Positions 1 through 8,073 of a stretch of DNA of 64,000 nucleotides are shown here, one piece after another; within the stretch, counting starts at the first letter, position 1; every line of letters begins with the position of its first letter. This DNA is from Candidatus Rifleibacteriota bacterium. Lineage in GTDB: Bacteria; Muiribacteriota; Ozemobacteria; Ozemobacterales; Ozemobacteraceae. The DNA lies in assembly GCA_024710355.1 (NCBI GenBank), contig JANJUX010000006.1, positions 55,904 to 119,903 on the forward strand, given 5' to 3'. A model generated the notes under the pieces. The model had not been told where the DNA came from and ran no database searches. It saw nothing but the letters and a program-made list of their open reading frames with translations. Made by a program: the position numbers and the translations under genes.

Positions 1-2
1 AA

Positions 3-1199
3 AAGTTCGACTGGGCAGTATCAGCTAACGGCAAAAAGAAACGCCGGGTTGCGCACAATGGCGAAACCCTGCTTCTACAGGGGGCAAAGGCGATAGTCGA
101 GCTGAATGGCAAACTTTACCGTGGGGTTCTGCAGATCAGTTTCTCTGCCAATGGGGCTCTGATCGTTAATCATGTCGGCATCGAAGACTATCTGCGTGGC
201 GTCGTCGGCAGCGAGATAGGTTCACGCTCACCGGCCGAGTCGATCAAGGCCCAGACAGTGATTGCCCGCACCTATGCCTATGCCAGTCGCGGCAAGCACA
301 AAGCCGAAGGGGCCGATGTCTGTGATTCAACTCACTGCCAGGTTTATTCAGGGGTGAGCGCAGAACGCGACACGATCGACCCGGCAGTAGCAGGCACCAG
401 GGGCATCGTCATGATTTCTGACGGCGAGCCGATCGCCACGCTGTATCACGCGACCTGCGGCGGCATGACGTCTGACAATGACAAGGTCTATGGCGGAGCT
501 CCCAGAGGCTATCTGCGCCGGGTTCAATGCCCGTTCTGCGGCGCCGGAATAAATTACCGCTGGTCGAGGTCGATCGGCATCGAGAAGTTAAAGAGTGCTC
601 TGCGTCAGGAAAAAATCAGTTTCAACCGCCTCTGGGGAGTCAGCATCGAGTCGCCAGGGCATCTCGATCGGGTAACCAATCTCGTTCTCAACACCGACCG
701 TGGTGTGGTCAAAGTCAAGGGCACCACGATCAGGAGGCTTTTCGATCTGCCGAGCACCACCTTCGTTCTCGCTGATCGAAAACTGCCGGCAAAGACGGTT
801 GTGGCAGCGCGGCCAGCCGCACCGGTCATTCCGGTGACGCGACCCGCACGACTCGTTTCAGAATTGCAGACCCGCAACGAGCATCTGCCGCAGCAGATGC
901 TGGTAATGACCGCTGCCGGGCTCAAGCGCGCGCAGAAGCCCGAGGGGGGCTGGCGGGTAATGACGCTGGCAGCGAGCCCCGAGGCGCCTTTCCCTGACGA
1001 AGGAAATTCGGCAGTGCAGCTGCCAGCCATGCAGCGACGTGGGCCATTGGGCGGCATCGAGTTGTTCGGTCGTGGTTACGGGCACCAGGTCGGATTGTGC
1101 CAGTCTGGTGCCATTGAGCTTGGCAAGCGCGAGTGGTCATACAGGCAGATTCTTGCGCATTATTATTCGAATGTTGCCTTAAGAAGCCTTGATTATTAA
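3..1199 (+). CDS. SpoIID/LytB-domain protein, 5' end cut by window edge
   Basis: The reading frame is open from the first bases of the window, so the true start lies upstream; the first in-frame ATG (258) is internal. The stretch around 190-290 encodes YLRGVVGSEI and then IKAQTVIARTYA, the conserved core of SpoIID/LytB proteins (PF08486). The C-terminus has GYGHQVGLCQSGA and ILAHYYSN, the usual end of this family. SpoIID is a lytic transglycosylase that cuts glycan strands; many non-sporulating bacteria carry secreted relatives. A secreted peptidoglycan-remodelling role is inferred. Two Cys pairs (CGG, CPFC) lie in the middle. Confidence 0.85.
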   Translation, partial: KFDWAVSANGKKKRRVAHNGETLLLQGAKAIVELNGKLYRGVLQISFSANGALIVNHVGIEDYLRGVVGSEIGSRSPAESIKAQTVIARTYAYASRGKHKAEGADVCDSTHCQVYSGVSAERDTIDPAVAGTRGIVMISDGEPIATLYHATCGGMTSDNDKVYGGAPRGYLRRVQCPFCGAGINYRWSRSIGIEKLKSALRQEKISFNRLWGVSIESPGHLDRVTNLVLNTDRGVVKVKGTTIRRLFDLPSTTFVLADRKLPAKTVVAARPAAPVIPVTRPARLVSELQTRNEHLPQQMLVMTAAGLKRAQKPEGGWRVMTLAASPEAPFPDEGNSAVQLPAMQRRGPLGGIELFGRGYGHQVGLCQSGAIELGKREWSYRQILAHYYSNVALRSLDY

Positions 1200-1280
1200 A
1201 ATTTCGAGAAGATTGTGAAAAAAGCTCAGATTTCGCTGAGCAATGACCGATAGGAAACTGACAAGTAATAATTTTAAGCT

Positions 1281-1300
1281 GTCAGAAAGTAATTTCTGAC
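1281..1300 (+). promoter_or_regulatory. Perfect hairpin just upstream of the pilM ribosome binding site
   Basis: GTCAGAAA-GTAA-TTTCTGAC is an exact 8-bp inverted repeat with a 4-base loop. It ends 7 bases before the GGAGGA ribosome binding site of pilM (1308-1313). There is no T-run, so it is not a classical terminator. It could be an operator or an mRNA hairpin acting on pilM translation. A second, weaker repeat (GCTCAG/CTGAGC, 1224-1241) lies upstream in the same gap. Confidence 0.45.
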
Positions 1301-1321
1301 GAACCTTGGAGGAAAGAGCGT

Positions 1322-2416
1322 ATGGGTTTGTTCACCTTTGGGACAAGCAACACGGCAGTTGGTGTCGATATTGGCACCTCGGCCGTCAAAATCGTCCAGC
1401 TCAAAAAGACTCCTTCTGGCCCTGAACTGATTAACTACGGTATGGCTCCCCTGCCCTCGGACGCGATGACAGAAGGTGCCGTTAGTAACCCGCAGGCAGT
1501 ATCAGCGGTCATCAAGGACATTTTGAAAGCACGAAAAATCAAAGTCGAGCGGAGCTTCGCCTCAATCTCAGGGCAGAACGTAATCATGCGCTTCACCAAG
1601 CTGCCGATTATGTCGCCTGAAGAACTCGAGCAGACCGTCAGAATCGAAGCCGAGCAGTATGTTCCCTACGCTATTGACGAAGTGAGCATTACACACGCCG
1701 TTCTGAAGAATGTCGACGAAGAAGAAGAAGGCGGCGGCAAGTTTCTTATTCTGCTGGTAGTTGCCCAGAAAGACCTGGTTAACTCATATACCGATGTTCT
1801 CAAGAGCGCCGGCATCACGCCAGAAATCGTCGATGTCGACACTATTGCTGCCATAAACGCCCTTGAAGACTCTTATATGCAGACCGCCAGCTCGCAGGAA
1901 GGCGGCGAAGTCGTCGCTGTCATCGATGCAGGCGCCAGAACCACAAACATTTCGGTCATGAAGTCAGGCGTTCTGATGTTCACCCGTAACATCCCGATTG
2001 CCGGCAACAACATCACCGAAATGATCAGAGATGTAATGAAACAGGAATTTGATCAGGCAGAATCGATCAAAATCGAAGAAGCTGAAGTCAATATCGGTGA
2101 AGGCGGCGGCAACGAGATTTCTGAAGTGGTCAAAACCACGGTTGAAGAACTGGCCTCAGAAATCCGTCGTTCGTTCGACTACTTCAAAGCCCAGTCACGC
2201 GAGCCGCTGATACATCGCATCATTTTGTCGGGCGGCAGCGCCAATCTGCGCAGCTTCAACACCTTCCTGATGAACGAACTGGGTGTGGACGTTAACATGG
2301 GGAATCCTCTCGAAGGCATTGCCGTGACCACACCCGACCCGGATGAGCTCTACAACAACCTGCAGCAGTATACTGTTGCAATAGGGCTTGCACTGAGAGG
2401 GGTGAAAGAAGACTAA
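1322..2416 (+). CDS. pilM: Type IV pilus assembly protein PilM, actin-like
   Basis: PilM is a cytoplasmic actin-like ATP-binding protein that anchors the inner-membrane alignment complex of type IV pili by holding the N-terminal tail of PilN. Visible signatures are the N-terminal phosphate loop VGVDIGTSAVKIV, the second nucleotide motif VIDAGARTTNISV (about residues 200-212) and the adenosine motif ILSGGSANLRSF near residue 325. The length, 364 residues, is normal. An Asp/Glu-rich insert (DEEEEGGG) sits near residue 135. The start is fixed by GGAGGA 8 bases upstream. It is the first gene of pilMNOP; the stop codon directly abuts the pilN start. Confidence 0.95.
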   Translation: MGLFTFGTSNTAVGVDIGTSAVKIVQLKKTPSGPELINYGMAPLPSDAMTEGAVSNPQAVSAVIKDILKARKIKVERSFASISGQNVIMRFTKLPIMSPEELEQTVRIEAEQYVPYAIDEVSITHAVLKNVDEEEEGGGKFLILLVVAQKDLVNSYTDVLKSAGITPEIVDVDTIAAINALEDSYMQTASSQEGGEVVAVIDAGARTTNISVMKSGVLMFTRNIPIAGNNITEMIRDVMKQEFDQAESIKIEEAEVNIGEGGGNEISEVVKTTVEELASEIRRSFDYFKAQSREPLIHRIILSGGSANLRSFNTFLMNELGVDVNMGNPLEGIAVTTPDPDELYNNLQQYTVAIGLALRGVKED

Positions 2417-3028
2417 ATGATTAGAATTAACCTATTAACCGTCAAGCGGCGAAAGCCAATTCAAATTCCGTTTGCTGCGATCTTCTTTTTCCTGGGTCTG
2501 ATCGGTATCGGCGCCGGCTTTTACGCAGGCACCCTCGCCATTCAGGGCATGAACGATGACCTGATTACCCAGCGCCAGGAACTCAAAGATGAAATCGCCC
2601 GCGAACAGTCGAAACTCGACATCAAAGACCAGCTGCGCCAGGAAAAGGGTAAGATCGAATCCGATATTACCCGCCTCAAACAGCTGTCTGGTGCAACTCT
2701 GCTGCAGTGGTCCCAGGCTTTCAGCAACCTCACCAGCGTTGTGCCTGAAAAGACCGTCTGGATCACCAACCTGCGCATTGACTCTGACAGACGTGTTCAG
2801 ATCACTGCCTATTCGTGCAACGAAGATGGTGCCGAAGAACCCAAGAGTGGCGGTCAGCTGACCAAAGGCATTCAGCAGTTCATTCAGGCTCTGCAGGGTC
2901 ATGAACATTTCGAAGAAGTGTTTCTGACCAGCGCTACGAAGAACATCTACGAAAAAATGCCGGTATGGCGTTTCGAAATCGGTTGCCGCATCAAACGTGA
3001 CCTTGGCGAAAAGAATCTGGAGGGCTGA
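2417..3028 (+). CDS. pilN: Type IV pilus inner-membrane protein PilN
   Basis: The protein begins MIRINLLTVKRRK, the short INLL motif through which PilN binds PilM. One transmembrane helix follows (about residues 20-43), then a coiled coil (about 50-85) and a periplasmic domain that pairs with PilO. Length 203 residues, normal for the family. The ATG follows the pilM TAA with no gap, so the two are probably translationally coupled. No separate ribosome binding site is needed or obvious. Confidence 0.93.
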   Translation: MIRINLLTVKRRKPIQIPFAAIFFFLGLIGIGAGFYAGTLAIQGMNDDLITQRQELKDEIAREQSKLDIKDQLRQEKGKIESDITRLKQLSGATLLQWSQAFSNLTSVVPEKTVWITNLRIDSDRRVQITAYSCNEDGAEEPKSGGQLTKGIQQFIQALQGHEHFEEVFLTSATKNIYEKMPVWRFEIGCRIKRDLGEKNLEG

Positions 3029-3031
3029 TTA

Positions 3032-3592
3032 ATGAATAACTTCGCAGTTGTAACAATTTTCCTCCTGGTTCTCGCGGCCGGGGCAGGTGTATTCTTCTAC
3101 ATGAACTACTACCAGCCACTCGTTGACGAAGCCGAAAAGATCAAAACCGAAATCGATGATCTCGAACGGCAGAAAGCCCAGCTGGCAAATATCGAAGAAG
3201 AGATGGCGCAGTTGAAAGCGCAAATATCGAAACTAACGGAGCAGAAGAACAAGCTACAGATGGAATCAAACCAGCTGAATACCGTTGTTCCGAAGCTCCT
3301 CGATTCGACCGAAACCATCGCTAACAAGTTCAAGGTAAAATTTCAGGATATCCGCATCTCTCCGCTGGTCAGAGCCGAAGATTGGTCTGAACTGCCGGTA
3401 GAAATGACAATTCTCGGAACCTTCAAAGACATCGGCAGCTTCCTGACCATCATGGAAAAACGCAAGATAATCAATCTTGCTGCAGGATCAATGAACGTTT
3501 CTGTTTCGGCTGAAGTGGATCGCGACTCAAAAAGCCCTCTGCTCAGCGTAACTCTCAGCGCCAAGGTCTACATCATGGGCGGCGGATACTAA
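3032..3592 (+). CDS. pilO: Type IV pilus inner-membrane protein PilO
   Basis: PilO forms a heterodimer with PilN in the periplasm and, with PilP, links the inner platform to the secretin. It has one N-terminal transmembrane helix (about residues 4-25), a long coiled coil rich in E, K and Q (about 35-85) and a ferredoxin-like C-terminal domain ending in LSAKVYIMGGGY. Length 186 residues. GGAGGG lies 6-11 bases before the ATG. It comes 3 bases after pilN, in the expected operon order. Confidence 0.92.
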   Translation: MNNFAVVTIFLLVLAAGAGVFFYMNYYQPLVDEAEKIKTEIDDLERQKAQLANIEEEMAQLKAQISKLTEQKNKLQMESNQLNTVVPKLLDSTETIANKFKVKFQDIRISPLVRAEDWSELPVEMTILGTFKDIGSFLTIMEKRKIINLAAGSMNVSVSAEVDRDSKSPLLSVTLSAKVYIMGGGY

Positions 3593-3601
3593 GAAAGGAA
3601 G

Positions 3602-4270
3602 ATGACTATGACTGGTTTTAACCCACTCAAAACTCTGGGAATCATCTGTCTGGCGGCGTTCCTTCTTGCAGCTCCCGGCCACCTTTCTGCACAGGAAGAC
3701 CTCGACGACTTTGGTGCCCTTGATGAACTTTCAACCCCTGCCGCCGGCGGTGATGCCCCGGCTGCTGGTGGTGATGCACCTGTAAGCGAAAGCACTATTA
3801 CTGAAACCCCCGAAGCCGGTGGTGATGGCATGACCGCCGAAAGCCCGACAACAGCTGCCGGTGGTGGTGAAGCCGGCAAGATGAGCGAACAGGAACAGGT
3901 TGAAGCTCTGGTCGGCAAATACACTTTTGCTACCGAAAACCCGAAAAAAGACCCGTTCAGACCGATCGTCGAAAAGAAAGTCGTTCTGCCGCCGGTAAGA
4001 CCGGTTCAGCCGGTTGCCAGGCCGCAGGATACCAAACCTGCTCCGCCGCCGGTCAAACCGATCAGACTTTTCGTTACCGGTATCGTGGGCAACGAAGGTC
4101 AGAGACTCGCGGTCGTAAAATTTGAAAACGACGAGCTGACTCTTGTTAAAGACCAGATTGTCGAAGGCAAATTCAAAGTTGTTGATATATTGAACGACCG
4201 GGTTGTCATTTATTCGAACAAAGAACAGCGCCGCCACACCTTCAAAATCGGCGGCGACGAAAAAGACTGA
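3602..4270 (+). CDS. pilP: Type IV pilus assembly protein PilP
   Basis: PilP is the periplasmic connector between PilNO and the secretin PilQ. Here a signal peptide (about residues 1-30, ending LSAQ) leads into a low-complexity Ala/Gly/Pro/Glu linker (about 45-95). The PilP core follows: NPKKDPFRP, then VTGIVGNEGQRLAVVKFEN. Many PilP proteins are lipoproteins; I see no lipobox Cys here, so this one may be anchored differently. The start at 3602 follows AAGGAAG; ATG at 3608 is an alternative. It is the last gene before a terminator. Confidence 0.9.
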   Translation: MTMTGFNPLKTLGIICLAAFLLAAPGHLSAQEDLDDFGALDELSTPAAGGDAPAAGGDAPVSESTITETPEAGGDGMTAESPTTAAGGGEAGKMSEQEQVEALVGKYTFATENPKKDPFRPIVEKKVVLPPVRPVQPVARPQDTKPAPPPVKPIRLFVTGIVGNEGQRLAVVKFENDELTLVKDQIVEGKFKVVDILNDRVVIYSNKEQRRHTFKIGGDEKD

Positions 4271-4291
4271 TTTGTAATCAGCAAACGAAAA

Positions 4292-4353
4292 GGCTGTATC
4301 AGAGCAAGCCACAGAGCCCCAGGGCAGATGTCGCTGATACGGTCTTTTTTTTT
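4292..4353 (+). terminator. Rho-independent terminator after pilP
   Basis: GTATCAG (4298-4304) and CTGATAC (4334-4340) can pair around a loop of about 29 bases and are followed by nine T residues (4345-4353). The T-run is strong but the loop is long, so efficiency is uncertain. It would separate pilMNOP from pilQ. Confidence 0.5.
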
Positions 4354-4381
4354 ACTCGAAATTCATGAAAGGTTATTGCAG

Positions 4382-4744
4382 ATGAAAAGGAAAAACATAT
4401 TCTGGACAGCCTGGGCGATAATTGGCCTGACACTGGTAGTTGCGGCCGGAGTCAAAAGCTTTGCCAATGAGGTCAGAGACAAAATAGAACGCTCTGCCCT
4501 CAAGTATCTCCCCTGTGAGAAGTAAAGATCCATGTTGCTTACCGGCGAGCAGCTGGACGGCATCCAGTAAAAAGAAAAATTCAATCAGAAAAAAAATGAA
4601 AAATAGCTTAAAGAATTCAGCAAACTTGTCGATGTATCACCTGACATACCCAAAAAGGCTATTGTCGGAGATTCAGTTGTCGGACATTACCGTTCGGAGG
4701 TAAAGAAGAATGAGTTCCACGGGTTACACCAGGAAACGAAGTAA
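4382..4744 (+). pseudogene. Small membrane-protein gene, or a longer gene broken by three stops, between pilP and pilQ
   Basis: The intact part (4382-4525, 47 codons) starts MKRKN and has one hydrophobic helix (WAIIGLTLVVAAGV), so it may be a real small membrane protein. The same frame continues past TAA (4523), TAA (4568) and TAG (4604) to a final TAA at 4742. The tail, LKEFSKLVDVSPDIPKKAIV then GDSVVGHYRSEVKKNEF, looks protein-like. The stretch 4560-4640 is much more A-rich than its neighbours. I recognise no family. Chance frame retention is possible, since about six stops would be expected in 120 random codons. Ribosome binding site is weak (AAAGG, 4368-4372). Confidence 0.35.
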
Positions 4745-6104
4745 CATCTTACTACTGTTTGCGGCTCTCACAGTCGCAATGTTGTTGCCATGCACAGCAA
4801 AAGCTGACGACAACATTACCCTCGATTTCCGCGATACTGACATTCGTCAGATCATCAAGGTCATCGCCCAGCAGTCAGGCACGAACATCATCGCCGAGAA
4901 AAGCGTGCGTGGCCAGGTCACGGTCAAGCTTTCTGATGTCTACTATGAAGAAGCCATGAACCTGATCGCCAAAACCAATGGTTTTGCCGTACGCAAAATT
5001 GGTAACACCTGGATTCTCGCAGACGAGAAAAAGCTGGTTGAAGCCTTTGAAAAAGGTCTGACTATTACCAAGCGACTGCAGTATGCCAAGGCTGCTGACG
5101 TCAGCAAAGTAATCTCTTCAACCATCAGAAAAGATGTCAAGGTCGCTACCGACGAACGCATCAACGCGGTTATCGTCTCTGGTGGCAAAGACCTGCTCGA
5201 TGAAGTCAAAAAGCTCATCGAAACTATCGATACGCCTGTGCACCAGGTCATGATGGAAGCCAAGATCGTTGAAGTCAAAACTGATGCCACCAAGAGTATC
5301 GGCTTCAAATGGACAGGCAAAACCGGCCAGGAAGGCGCATACAACGAATTCGACAACCTGCCGGTACTGTCGACCAAAGAATACTTTGCCGCCAATCCGG
5401 ATTCTGGCCTGTATCAGGAACAGTTCACCGGTCAGCAGGGTGATCTCTTTGGTCTTGGCGATTTCTATCGCGACAACCTGCTGTTCAAGGCAACTTTCGC
5501 AGCCCTGGAAAAACGCAGCGAAACCAAGGTTCTCAGCAACCCGAAGATTTCTGCTGTTAACGGCCAGGAAGCCAACATCGTAGTCGGCACCAAAGTTATC
5601 TACCCCGGTGGCGCTGACCAGCCCCCGAAAGAAAAAGATACCGGTATCAAACTCAAGATTACTCCGCGCATCAATGACGACGGCTATATCACTGTTGACG
5701 CTGAACCTGAAGTATCATTCGTTGAATCATGGTCCAACAACAACATGTATCCGGTCATCGGCACCCGCTCTGCCAAGACCACCGTGCGCGTCAGAGACGG
5801 CGAAGAGATCCTCATCGGCGGCCTGATCAGAGATGAAGAAGGTAAGGACAACAGCAAGATTCCGTTGCTGGGCAGTATCCCCATCATCAAATCTCTGTTC
5901 AGCTTCAAGGGTAAAAAGGGTCAGTCTCAGGAACTCATTATCCTGATCACCCCCCACATCATTGCCCAGAGCATTGAATCAGCTGCTCCGACTGCTCTGA
6001 TTCCGGAAACCGGCATGAACCCTGTTGCTGCTGCTCCAGTATCGGCTCAGCCCGCCGGCACTGTTGACGATTCGTTCGATAACGCGTTCGATACCTCATT
6101 CTAA
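4710..6104 (+). CDS. pilQ: Type IV pilus secretin PilQ, short form
   Basis: PilQ forms the outer-membrane channel through which the pilus leaves the cell. After a signal peptide (about residues 1-32) come the secretin/TonB short N-terminal domain (ITLDFRDTDIRQIIKVIAQQ), an N1-type domain (ITKRLQYAKAADVSKVI) and the secretin pore domain with VLSNPKISAVNGQEANI and ILIGGLIRDEE. At 464 residues it is shorter than proteobacterial PilQ (about 700) and lacks the AMIN repeats that bind peptidoglycan. GGAGG (4696-4700) fixes the start. The C-terminal tail is Ala/Pro-rich and ends in DNAFDTSF. Confidence 0.92.
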   Translation: MSSTGYTRKRSNILLLFAALTVAMLLPCTAKADDNITLDFRDTDIRQIIKVIAQQSGTNIIAEKSVRGQVTVKLSDVYYEEAMNLIAKTNGFAVRKIGNTWILADEKKLVEAFEKGLTITKRLQYAKAADVSKVISSTIRKDVKVATDERINAVIVSGGKDLLDEVKKLIETIDTPVHQVMMEAKIVEVKTDATKSIGFKWTGKTGQEGAYNEFDNLPVLSTKEYFAANPDSGLYQEQFTGQQGDLFGLGDFYRDNLLFKATFAALEKRSETKVLSNPKISAVNGQEANIVVGTKVIYPGGADQPPKEKDTGIKLKITPRINDDGYITVDAEPEVSFVESWSNNNMYPVIGTRSAKTTVRVRDGEEILIGGLIRDEEGKDNSKIPLLGSIPIIKSLFSFKGKKGQSQELIILITPHIIAQSIESAAPTALIPETGMNPVAAAPVSAQPAGTVDDSFDNAFDTSF

Positions 6105-6116
6105 AACCTCCGACTG

Positions 6117-6155
6117 AAAAAAGGCCGCCCAGTTTCGGGCGGCCTTCTTTTTTTT
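6117..6155 (+). terminator. Strong rho-independent terminator after pilQ
   Basis: AAGGCCGCCC and GGGCGGCCTT form a perfect 10-bp GC-rich stem around a 6-base loop, followed by C and a run of T. The preceding A-run makes it potentially bidirectional, which would also end aroC arriving from the minus strand. Confidence 0.9.
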
Positions 6156-6187
6156 CTTCGGATCACTGATTCAAACGCGACAGCAAA

Positions 6188-7336
6188 TTAGATGTCTACA
6201 AGTGTTTTTATGCGCTTTTCAAGATATTCCATATTTTCGCAACCGCATAAAGAAAGAATCTCAGATGCAAGCTGAATGGCTATCACTGATTCTGCAACTA
6301 CAGACGCCGCTGCAACTGCATGTATATCAGATCGATAAAAAGCCGGCCTGGCAGACTTGCCGGTTCTGAGGTCGACAGAATCGACTCCGGCATTGCCAGG
6401 CAATGACTTCATGTGAAAACGAATGAGCAGCGGCTGACCGTTGGTCATGCCACCTTCAAGACCGGCGGCATGGTTGCTGGCGTGACTTATCTGCCCGCCG
6501 GCCACAACGATCTGGTCAACTGCCGGCAGACGCGCCTGTGCCAGTTCGGTCGCCATTCCGATTTCTACGCCACGAACAGCCGGAATGCTCATGACCAGAC
6601 CGGCCAGAATACCATCGAGGCGGCGGTCATAATGCACATGGCTGCCAAGCCCCACGGGGAGACCCCAGAAAATTACAGCCCCGGTGCCGCCAACGCTACG
6701 GTTTTCAGCAGCACAGCTGTCTGTCAGATCACGCCAGGGCTGAATAACTGCAGAATCTGGAGTTAAAAATTCTTCGCCATTCTGTTCAACAGAATCAGCA
6801 ATAGTTTCAGGCGCCGCGGCATAATCAATCGCGGCCTTTATACCACCCAGACTCTCGACAAAACAGGTTGACCTGATACCAAGCTGCTTCAGCAGTTTTC
6901 TTGGCAGCACTGACAGAGCAACGCGCATCGCCGTTTCACGCGCCGAGGCGCGCTCTCTTACCGGCCGGCAGTCATGCAGGCCGTATCTGGCAGCACCCGC
7001 CAGATCTGCATGACCCGGTAGCGGCACATTGATTCGCCCGGCTTCGACATCGGCAGCGAATGGATGCATATAGGCGGCATGTTGTTCGAAATCGCGGTTT
7101 CTGATGGTCAAAGCAACCGGGCTGCCGGTCGTCAGACCACCAATAATGCCGGAAATCACCTCAACTTCATCAGTCTCGATCCTGGCGCGGGCGCCACGAC
7201 CATAACCGGCACGACGGCGTTGCTGCAACGATGCAAAGTCGGACTGCTCAACCCTGATACCGGCCGGCAAACCTTCAATAATTCCGCAAAGCGCCGGGCC
7301 ATGCGATTCACCTGCTGTTAAATAGCGCAATTTCAT
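6188..7336 (-). CDS. aroC: Chorismate synthase
   Basis: AroC converts 5-enolpyruvylshikimate-3-phosphate to chorismate, the last shikimate-pathway step, using reduced FMN. The protein starts MKLRYLTAGESHGPAL, a family signature, and carries RRAGYGRGARARIETD, GHADLAGAARYG and RASARETAMRVA. The frame is open 22 codons further upstream, but the conserved start and a GGGAGA ribosome binding site just before it favour 7336. Length 382 residues is typical. It is a single gene, convergent with pilQ and divergent from the DUF501-flg operon. Confidence 0.95.
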   Translation of the reverse strand: MKLRYLTAGESHGPALCGIIEGLPAGIRVEQSDFASLQQRRRAGYGRGARARIETDEVEVISGIIGGLTTGSPVALTIRNRDFEQHAAYMHPFAADVEAGRINVPLPGHADLAGAARYGLHDCRPVRERASARETAMRVALSVLPRKLLKQLGIRSTCFVESLGGIKAAIDYAAAPETIADSVEQNGEEFLTPDSAVIQPWRDLTDSCAAENRSVGGTGAVIFWGLPVGLGSHVHYDRRLDGILAGLVMSIPAVRGVEIGMATELAQARLPAVDQIVVAGGQISHASNHAAGLEGGMTNGQPLLIRFHMKSLPGNAGVDSVDLRTGKSARPAFYRSDIHAVAAASVVAESVIAIQLASEILSLCGCENMEYLEKRIKTLVDI

Positions 7337-7455
7337 AGTTTCTCCCGTAATTTCCGATATTTTAACCTTTTTTGCAGTTTTTTGCAGAGAAACTCTCAGC
7401 AATGCGCCGCATTGTGCCGATTACCTTTCTGATCAATAAAAAATCTGCTTTTCCC

Positions 7456-7483
7456 TAAAGTCGGGCGGCCTTTCTGCCGATAA
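7456..7483 (+). promoter_or_regulatory. FliA/sigma28-like promoter of the DUF501-flgFGAH operon
   Basis: TAAA (7456-7459), 16 bases, then GCCGATAA (7476-7483). The known sigma28 consensus is TAAA-N15-GCCGATAA, so the -10 is an exact match and the spacer is one base longer. Start of transcription would fall near 7490, giving a leader of under 20 bases before TTG 7507. Confidence 0.65.
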
Positions 7484-7506
7484 TTCGTTTAGGGAAGGTA
7501 CCAACT

Positions 7507-8073
7507 TTGGCAAACATGAATCCGGAAATTTCAAACAGCGATTATCAGTTAGCGGTTCAGCTGCTCGGCAGAGATCCGCGCACTCCCTTTGCGGTTAAAA
7601 CACGTTGCGGCGATGGCAGCCCACAGGTTCTCATTGCCGACCCGGTTTTTCTTGAAGACGGCATCTGGAAACCTTTTCCAGCTTTTCTCTGGCTTGTCTG
7701 CCCGCGACTCAAAATTCTGGTCGCTGAGCTCGAGCAGCAGGGTTACATCAGAAAATACTCACAGCAGCTCGAAACCGACGAAGATTTTCGTCTGCGTTTT
7801 CTCAGCAGTCAGACCCAGATTTCAGCCATACGTGTTGAAATGGCCGAAAAACTATACCCGGGTGAACTGCCGGAACATATCAGAGAAATTCTAACTGAGA
7901 CCACCATTGCCGGCAGTCGCGATTTCAGAGGCGTTAAATGTCTGCATTCGCACCTGGCACACGAGCTTGCCTTTGCCGGCAACCCGATCGGCGCAGATGT
8001 GATCAACATCGTCGGGCATTGTTCGAAAGTCGATAATTGCAGCCACCTGAACAAAGGAGGGAATCTGGAATGA
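7507..8073 (+). CDS. DUF501 family protein
   Basis: The 188-residue protein has the marks of DUF501 (PF04417): FPAFLWLVCPRL near residue 60 and VKCLHSHLAHELA near residue 145, followed by NPIGADV. No biochemical function is established for the family; in Gram-positives it often lies near cell-division or peptidoglycan genes. Start is TTG 7507, 8 bases after AGGGAAGG; ATG 7516 is the alternative. Its stop overlaps the flgF start (ATGA), and it is the first gene after the sigma28-like promoter, so it is co-expressed with flagellar rod genes here. Confidence 0.8.
   Translation: MANMNPEISNSDYQLAVQLLGRDPRTPFAVKTRCGDGSPQVLIADPVFLEDGIWKPFPAFLWLVCPRLKILVAELEQQGYIRKYSQQLETDEDFRLRFLSSQTQISAIRVEMAEKLYPGELPEHIREILTETTIAGSRDFRGVKCLHSHLAHELAFAGNPIGADVINIVGHCSKVDNCSHLNKGGNLE

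Noticed and set aside
605..1057. Long opposite-strand frames inside real genes, such as 605-1057, 42732-43664 and 10242-10871
   Set aside because: They are antisense shadows of well-supported genes with no family motif or ribosome binding site of their own.
4515..4703. Open frame of 62 codons before pilQ
   Set aside because: Composition (many Ser and Lys, no ribosome binding site) suggests chance in an A-rich stretch; a better frame overlaps it.
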